From Branchinecta lynchi (taxonomy: Eukaryota > Arthropoda > Branchiopoda > Anostraca > Branchinectidae), in assembly GCA_023053575.1 (NCBI GenBank), contig JAKZAP010000004.1:24791252-24855251 (forward strand): a stretch of 64,000 nucleotides of DNA, read 5' to 3'. How positions within the stretch are numbered: the first letter of the stretch is position 1; each line of letters starts with the position of its first letter. Both the position numbers and the translations under genes were made by a program. The notes beneath the pieces were generated by a model. That model was not told the DNA's origin. It worked only from the letters and a program-made list of their open reading frames with translations, and ran no database searches. Positions 44,601-53,600 of the stretch are shown here, one piece after another.

Positions 44601-47600
44601 GTGTAAGAGTTGGGCTGAAGCCTCTGTGGCTAATTTTTTATACCCTCGCACTATTTACTCTTCAACTTACAGTATTTTATAGTATTTGAATACTTTTAAA
44701 ACTAGACTGTGCTTTCAACAAATAACCCACGGTTTTGGCTGTTTTAAGCCTTTCCCCCGAGAGTCGTTGACTTGTAGCGAAAACAAGGAAACAATTTACA
44801 TAACCGTTTTTTTTCTTGTGGAAAAACTTATCGCAGACAACCGTCGACAGCGTGATACAGATCGAAGGTAGCAAAACACGGCAAGTGAGAAAATCAGCAT
44901 GGTTTAGTTAGAGGGGTTAGAATGTACCGTACGAAATTGGGGTCTCCGGGTTTGGAAATGTATGGAGTTATTATGGAAGTAGGTTGCATCAGTAATATAG
45001 GTAAGACAGGTCCTTTAAGCATTTACAACTAATTGAATAGATTTATACCTCCTTCATAAAATCCCTTTAAGCGCTTAAAACAAGCATAGCATAACGTTAC
45101 TCCTGTAAGTTGGCTGTTTTTATGAATTCTTTATGTAGAACTTGTCATACATTAGATCGGTCAAATTAGGAAAAAATGTGCGTCAGCCTGCTAACACTGA
45201 ATAGGAGTCAGCGGCGGAGGAACACATTTTTCGGACATCTATCTGTTAGTAATGTCGTCCGAGATTGGGTCAGTGGGAAAGCAAACCGTGATAGCCTAAT
45301 GGAGTATTTGGAAGAGGCACTTACGTACGAAGGTACTCAGAGCGTTCTTAAAAAAAAAATAGTATATTAAAATTGGCTTTGGTCGCTAAAAGACTCTCGA
45401 AAATCACTCGGAACAAAACTGAGTACCTGCTAGTTCAGAGCTCAAGAACTGCTACATTTTCAAAATACGGTTTCCACTGGTTCGCTATAGGCTAGTTTTT
45501 TCCCTGCTGCATATTTCGGGCCCAGACATTTCTGAGTGTTTGTGCGCGTCACGCACACGACCAACAAATTGAAACTCGCGGAAACACCGTTTTGTCTTGT
45601 CTTTCTTTTTTGCGATAATTTCAAATGTATAATTTCAAATCTCCCACCGTCAGACCCTCATAGACTCAATGGAAGCTGAATTGTCGGTTTTGCGAGAAAA
45701 CCAGCTGTCAATGGGGAAACTTATTACCGTTTTGGAAAAAGACTCCAGATCGAGCACTGAGACTATTACCTCCCTTAACCAACAATTCGAGCTCTACAAA
45801 CAGCAACATACCTCTACTGACGACATCCGGTCGGATCAAGAAAGTGAAATTTCCACTTTGACTCAAAAACTCCTGGACATAACGAGTCAAACAAGGGCAG
45901 AGGCGTCGCGCCTAAATGCAGCCATTAGTGACCGAGATCATAAAATTGTCTTACTCCAGCGCGAAAACCAGTTGATCTCAAAGTGCAAGAACATTTTAAT
46001 CACGACTCCGGCAAATTCTCTCTCTAATGCAGTGACTGTGTTGACCAGCCCCCAGGGCCCACAACAAAACAATCCGCGTTCATTCCACCGCATTATACAG
46101 ACAAGTGACGACGCTTCCAGTTCGAGTGCGGTCGATATTAGTAGCAATGCGAAGCTAACTGGCAAAATGAACGTAATATGCAAATTCTTCACCGCCGGTT
46201 CTTGTAAACATGGGAAAAAATGCCGGTTCCTACACATTTGCCCGCAGTATGTTTCCGGAAATTGTAAATATAAAAAGTGCCTATTTCACCATGTTGACCT
46301 TTGTTCGAATTTAGTGTGTACCGAAAAATCATGTAAATTTGCGCATGCCCCTAGTCCTAGCTCGCCAGCAGCTTTTTTACAGAAATGTTCTGAACCAATT
46401 TTTGAGGCTTCTCTTACTAGTGCCCGTCAGTTTTATAACCGAAACCAGCCTGCTAACACTTGCACTTCACAGTTTCGTATTTATCAGCGATCAAACGACC
46501 ATTTTTTAGTCCCTACATCATCAGCGACGGCAAGATGGAAAAATCAACCGACGACAATGCCCGCTTCTTTTATCTCCCCCCTCAGCCCAAACGCCATAGC
46601 TTACTTCTCACGAGTACCCCCTCCTCCCCTTCTTCGTTCTTCCCCCCAAAATGCCAGTTTGTACAGGTCGTCAAAAAGCTGGAACAAAGCTCCAACGCGT
46701 TGACAGCTACGAGCAATGGCTACACCCCTCCCCGCCCTCATCAACGACCAGCAACCAGCACACCAAGTGACCCAGTGTTTCCCTTTCTCCAAAATAGATT
46801 TAGTGTTTTAAGTTCCCTAAGCCATGAGCACACCCCCAGTCGGTATCCTTGTACTTCAGTAAATATCAATCCTGCTACTACCCAATTACGTAGTCTCTCT
46901 GTCCAAGACGGCGAGCCTGAACCTTGCCACAAGCCAACTGTTTCCCCTATCCCAGTATTACCGCCAAATAAAGTCACTGTGAAAAAATCTGTTGTTAAAG
47001 AGTTTAGTGATAAGCGGTACAGTTTCCCTAGCTTCCTCCTTACTAATGCAGAAAGTTTAAATTTTGAAAAATTAGTTGAATTGGAATCTACTGTAAAAAT
47101 AAACAGTGTTGAAATTGTAGCAGTTACTGAAGTCCAGGCTCAAAACCCAGATCTCCTTAAAATGAATGGTTTTCAACAGTTTATCAAACTTCGTCCGGCG
47201 GACCATCCCCTAGGTAAGAAAGGAGGTGGAGTAATGATTTTTGCAAGAGAATCTCTGTCCCCTGTCTCCCTTCTTGTGCCCGGAATTGATGTGTATGATG
47301 AAATAATTTGGATTTCAACTAAACCCAAATGCCTCCCTCGCCCCTACACTAACATAATTATTTGTTCATTTTATTATTCTCCAGGACAGAGTGCTTGCTC
47401 TCGCCGAGAGTTCCAGGACAAGCTCCAAGCAAGCCTTGACTTTGTTACTACTAAATACCCGAATGCAGGAATTATTATGGCAGGCGATGCAAATGAACTT
47501 CGCCTAAATTATATGTGTAAGGACCAAAAACTTGAGCAAATTGTAGATATCCCAACTACAAAAGGTGGAACTAGTTTAGATGTCATTTGCACTAATCTTA

Positions 47601-50600
47601 AACATTTTTACAAGTCCCCCACCCCGCTTCCTCCCCTTGGTGGAAGTTACCATTTTATTTTACACTTCATTCCTCTACAAAAATTTAAAACACATGTAAC
47701 GGTTTCTGAATATTCTTACCGCCCAATAACAAATCAAGGGCTTCTAGACTTTGGTACTTGGATTTCTTCTGAGACTTGGGAAGATGTTACAGCTTGTGAG
47801 ACCCTTGATGCTAAGGTTTCCCTGTTTCAATCAAAATTAATGAAACAATACACGTCTTTTTTCCCTGAAGTAACACAAAAGTTTTGCTCTTCCGATAAAC
47901 CTTATATCACTGAAAAGATAAAATCACTCATTCAACAAAAATTAAAACTGTTTCGTCATGGAAAAAAAGAGGCTGCAATTGCTTTTCGTAAAATAATAAA
48001 GAAAGAAATCAGACGAGCTGCTTCCAATTATGGACGGACCAAATTAAATATTCTTAAAGAAAGTAAGCCCCGCCAATGGTTTAGAAAAGCTAAGGAGCTT
48101 GGTGGTCGTACGCACAAGAATCTTGATTTCCACTTGGACGAGCCACCTTTGCAGACGGCAAATGAGCTCAACAAGCACTTAGCCACAATAGTCCAAACTT
48201 TCCCCCCATTTTCAAATAGCCATAAAATCCCAAGTACACCAGTAGAAAATATCCCATTAATTACAGTTAACGAAATTATTAGTAAAATAAAGAAGCTTAA
48301 AAAAACTAGCATTTGCCCCATTGATATCCCAACAGCTCTAATCAAAGCTTTCCCAGACAAATTATCTGTTCCGCTGTTAAGTATTTTTAATGAAATTAGT
48401 ATATCGGGAAATTATCCGGCTTGTTGGAAGTTAGGGTATATTACCCCGATTGAGAAAAAGGGAGGCCTAAATGACTTCACCGGAGTACGACCAATTACAC
48501 TGACCCCGACATTTTCAAAGATGTATGAAAGTTTTCTTGCCGATTGGTTGAAGGCAGAAATCCTGGAACTGATTGACCTTAAACAGTTCGGGAACCTGAA
48601 GGAAACGTCTACCTCTCATTTCCTTGTGAGTTTACTTGATTTAATTTATAAAAACCTCGAAAACCCTGATACATGGTTAAATCTTCTGTTAATTGATCTC
48701 CAGAAAGCTTTTGATCTTATTGATCATAATATTCTTGTTGAAAAGTTGCTTTCAGAGTTTAAAGTTAGTCATTTTTTGATAAAAATTTTAGTTTCCTTTT
48801 TGACAAATCGATCACAAATTGTCAAATATAATAATGTTTTTTCTGAACCACTCCCTATTTTTTGTGGTGTTCCCCAAGGTACTTTACTAGGTCCGATTTT
48901 ATTTTTAATTATGATCAATAGTCTTATATCCGAGTACCCTGACCGATGGAAATATGTTGACGACCTTTCAGCTCTTGAGATTTGCCGGCGAAATATCAAG
49001 AGCTCAGCAATGACCATTCTGGATGACATCACCCAGGAAGCTGCTCTGTCGCAAATGAAAGTAAACTCCAAGAAATCTTCAATTATGACAATTAACTTTT
49101 TAAAATCTACCCCAGCCTTTCTTGACCCCATTCCCCCAGAAATCTCCGTTAAAAAAATTAAACTACTCGGAGTTACTTTAACCAATGATCTAAAATGGGA
49201 TGCCCACATCAAAAATATTTTAAAACAAGCCTCCCCCTGTATTGCCGTTTTGAAACTACTTATAAAATTTTCTTGCCCTCCTAAAGACCTCCTTCAAATT
49301 TACGTTAGTTTTATCAGACCTATTCTTGAATACGCTTGTCCTGTCTGGCACTTCGGGCTCTCTTCAGAACACACATACCGTATCGAGAACATTCAAAAAA
49401 GGGCCCTCATGATTATTAATGGGGAGGGTAAAGTGCCCTACAGTTACCTACTAAAAAGTTTCAGACTCGCTACCCTGGAAGAGAGACGAACTCGCCTTAG
49501 CATCGATTTCGGTATCAAAACCCTATCTGTTCCCCGATTACGTTATATTCTCCCACCCCCCTATTCTCCTGTACGTACTAGACCCCAGCGAGAGAAATCC
49601 CAGAAAATCCCCAAACTAGCCCCTGTGGCCCCTCTTCACGAAAGATATAGAAGGAGTTTTGTTCCAGCATTTGTTGAGTTGTACAATAACCGATAAGTTA
49701 GTCCTTTTTAGTGTTTTTTTTACCTTCGTGACAAAGTGTTATGTGATTCCTCATTTTGTATGACGAAAAGGTCAAATTCGGCGGTAACGCTGTGACAGAT
49801 ACTTTTGAAAAATAAAATTCTATTCTATTCTATTCTATTCTAAATGCCTGTAAAATTAAACTAAACTCCAAAACAGAATATCAGGCTTACGTCATTACCA
49901 TTACGTGCTAAAAAAAATTTCCTCAGCTCTATGTATATCGGCTTGATAAGTAGCTAATATCAATATTGGGTAGCCTACCTAATTTCGAGTCAAATTGGAA
50001 TTTCCACCCAAATTTGAGCCACAAAGTTGAAGATCACGTCGAGCCGTGTTCCACCCTACTTACCCTAGTTACTACGCATGACGAGTTTTGGCTTCAAGGC
50101 TGGAACGCATTTTTAATTTTCGGTAAAATATTACTCCACGGCAGCTCCACCGGGTAATCCGGCCAATCACGTTACAGAGATTCGTAGTTACTACGCTCCC
50201 GAGCATGGTAAGGAAAGAGTTACCATTAATTTATATTTCGAGAAGGTTGTAACGGTCAGCCTAGTAACTTTTAGTGAGGTTGGAACGGAATTAGTAAATA
50301 GTAGTTACTATTGTTGAAGGGTGGAACACGCTCCTCAAGAGTGTTTGTCAAATTTGAGTTACAGCGCGGGACACACAAACCTTGCTGGTCACGGAAGTAG
50401 TCAGGCCCCACACACGGTCGCCGAACGCTATTTTTGAGCCACAGCCTTGTGCGACTTATGTGACTATAACATATTTAGCCTATCATCAAACGAAGGTACG
50501 TAAGTTCCTGTTATTACTCTTTTCAGCTCGGAAGTTCTTAAAACTTGAAGACCTCGTCGATGGTTACGATAATCCATGCATAGCAGACATAAAGATTGGA

Positions 50601-53600
50601 CGGGATACATGGGACCCAGAAGCGTCAGCCGAAAAACGCGCCAAGGAAGATGCAAGTGTTTGATGTTCTTTACTGTAATAGTTGACGCTCACCTTGTGAG
50701 ATATGGATCTGCAAGCCGTTTTTTCGCGTTATTCGTTATTCGAGTTCACCCACGGCATCGCGTTACCAAATGTTGAATTCGCGCCGATTTAAATTCATAG
50801 GCGTACTTTCCTCATTCCCTGGGAAGTTTAAAGGAATCCAAAATGTAGGGTAGTTACTAAAAAAGTTTAAGACTTAAAAAGTTACTTAAAGTTCAATGGG
50901 CACATCAAACTACCCCAATCACACTCTGTAACAACCTAGGAACAATGCTTACCCCCTAGATCATCAGCTTTTTCAACAGTTTCCTCTCTGTGATATTTCA
51001 AAGCGTAATTTTTTGGGCCAGTACATGCTCAATTTACTAGCTTGGACAAAGATAAAAGTGATTTTCTTATAATACTTAGTAGATCTTTATTTTATGCATA
51101 AATCAGATTGTATTATTCAGATTTGAATAGGTTATTTGTTTTTTAATGATTTTTGTAGCTATGTTATTTTTATAAGCTTATTTCATATTCTGGTACATTT
51201 TATAAAGCAAGTTAATCAAGCTTCACAACACTATTTCACAAAGACAAACTTTTAATAGGCACTTTTAGCCATGGACCTTCTGATGAAACACTAGAACAAT
51301 CAGGTAAACTGCATCTGCGGCTTGACTTTGGTGACATCTCAAATATATCCTTTTCTATCAATCATTGCTGGGAGTTTTTGAATTTCCTGCCACGATATCC
51401 CAGCTCCCAAGATTTGGATCGCCGAAATACCAGAGAGGTAAAGACAAGTGATAACAAGAAAACGGCTGATTTTCGTAGCGTCTTCTAAAGGAAATCGGAA
51501 ATGTTTATTTGTGAAGCATTTAATACAAAGTAAAGCATTAGAAGTGTTCATTGTGCTTTAAAAAAGTTTAAAAGTTCGAAAACATTTGACACGCGGATGC
51601 GCATCCTTCTGTGAAACGAATGCTGAGGATAATTTTTGTTATGACTCATTTAAATATTGCGAAAATACTTCGAAGCTTCTTAACATAAATATTATCGGAA
51701 TGCGTCATAACATTTAAGACAAGGATGTGTTAAATGTTCACAAGAACAAATAAGCCAATAGAACATCCGTCTTTGGTTCTATGTAGCGACTATGGATACC
51801 CCGACAAAACTGAGCTGAGATAGAGGTACTTGCTGAGCTTTGAGTTGATGCCCGTCTACTTCCCTCTTCGTCGGTTTGCATATCAGAGGAAAAAGTGCAG
51901 CAGGCGTGCTGACCCGCTCTGCAGCGCGTCAAGTGTGTACAACCAATCTGCTTTTACTTCTGAAATTTCTTCTCCGGGGCTTTACTGCGTTATAGCTGTT
52001 TTTAGAGGTAACGAACGAGAGAGGGAGAGAGAGAGAGAAGCGGTTTAATATACAACTTTCGTACCTCTTGGCTACTTTGCAGTTGTTAGACATTACATAC
52101 AACAATTATGCACTGTTAAACATGGACGTAAAAAAAGGCAGAACTGAATTAGAATAATGGTTTGTCCGCGCATGTATAGGGGTCAGTTTGAGTTTCTGTT
52201 TGGTTCTGGAACTGTGATGTTCCGCATAGCTCCTACGCTCCGCTCGTTTGCATCGGGTAGGGTATCGGGAATCTATTCGACTCCGCATGGTTGTATTACA
52301 GAGATAGGGAGACGGAGGTTCTGGTGCTTATTTGTTCTTAATGTTATTTAACATTAAGGGACCCTGGAACGAGAACGGAGGGACTGTACTTCAGCACGTA
52401 CTTCAGTGGCCATAATTAGTAGATATAAATTTGTTATAACCCACCTTTACTAGTGTTTTACAAAGAACCAGAAGTAACTCCCCAAAACGATTGCAAATCC
52501 ACTCCGCTATGGGAGCCCGTGTGGAACGGTGAAAGTACGCCTCGTATAGCATATTTTCGGCTTGGCCTAGCGAATAATTGTTTCATTTTGGATAAACTTA
52601 ACCACGTGCACGTGGCTTAAATTCGCTGTCAGTGGGAGCAAGGCTTTTTTGGGATCCCAAAACGTAAGTGGCGGGATACCTATGACATCGCAAAAGTTGT
52701 CAGGTCTGTCTCTCTGCGCGCACTGTAACTCTCGAAGGGAATGAGATATGTTGATGAAACTTGGTGTGAGGATTCTTTGGGTCAAGAGTAAGGTTGAGTT
52801 CGTAGATGGGTTCTGTAGTCCTACATTTAGGGGTGGGGTGGGGGGGGGGGGTTAAATTAAAGGACACCTTAACAAAGAAACCATACTTGAACACACCATG
52901 GAGAATGGATTTTCAGACATTGCCACGGAGAGCATTCTTCTCCTGAGCGTGACGTTTTCAAAATAGGGATGTTCGTTTCTGGAAGTTTGCAGATGCAGAC
53001 TCCAAGACAAAAATCGCAATTCATTCAAATCTTGTACAGGGCGGGCCGGATCGTGTTGGAATTTCTTCTACATATACGTTCGGGCTTAACTGGTTAAAAA
53101 ATCTTCCAGAAGAAGGGTTGATTGGAGAAATTTGTTCATTTCTAAAATTGTTCGGTACTGAAATAAGGACAGATGCAAAATGGAGGCAAAATCATAGCTT
53201 GAAACACTATTTCGTATTTGGATTGGGTTTTCTGCAGACAATGTTAACGGAAGTCATACAGATAGGGATGATACTTGGTACTCTTCATTCAGGTGTCCTT
53301 TAAGGGGCAAATAAAATATTTTAAACAGACAATGTGATAGTCGATTAAGCGGTAAGAAGACATGCTGAACACGATGGTGGAAACCATTTTGTCATCGGAC
53401 AAGTAGTTCACCCGGAATCCGGCCAAAACCCGAAAGTCTGTTAAAAGTTCCGGACAAGTATGGTAGTTCGTTCGCAATTGTCTGAGTCAAATGTTAGATT
53501 TTTGGGATCGTATCGAAACCTTTGGTCTTGTTAAAGGCTTGCCAAATACCGCGAAAAATGAAAAAAACTGCGACCCGTAGGCAATGTTTGAAAAAAAAAA

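Larger units (their letters stand above)
45640..49842 (+). mobile_element. LINE retrotransposon 2 in IPMK intron 2, with CCCH-finger ORF1
   Basis: A two-ORF non-LTR element in the same direction as IPMK. ORF1 (45669-46703) and ORF2 overlap in different frames. The 3' end is AATAAAATTC followed by a TATTC pentanucleotide tail (about 49823-49842), typical of CR1/L2-like elements that end in short tandem repeats. The 5' limit is unclear. Confidence 0.85.

Noticed and set aside
45176..45370. 64-residue frame upstream of LINE 2
   Set aside because: No recognisable motif, no splice sites, and it ends in an A-run. It could be a LINE 5' fragment but this is unsupported.
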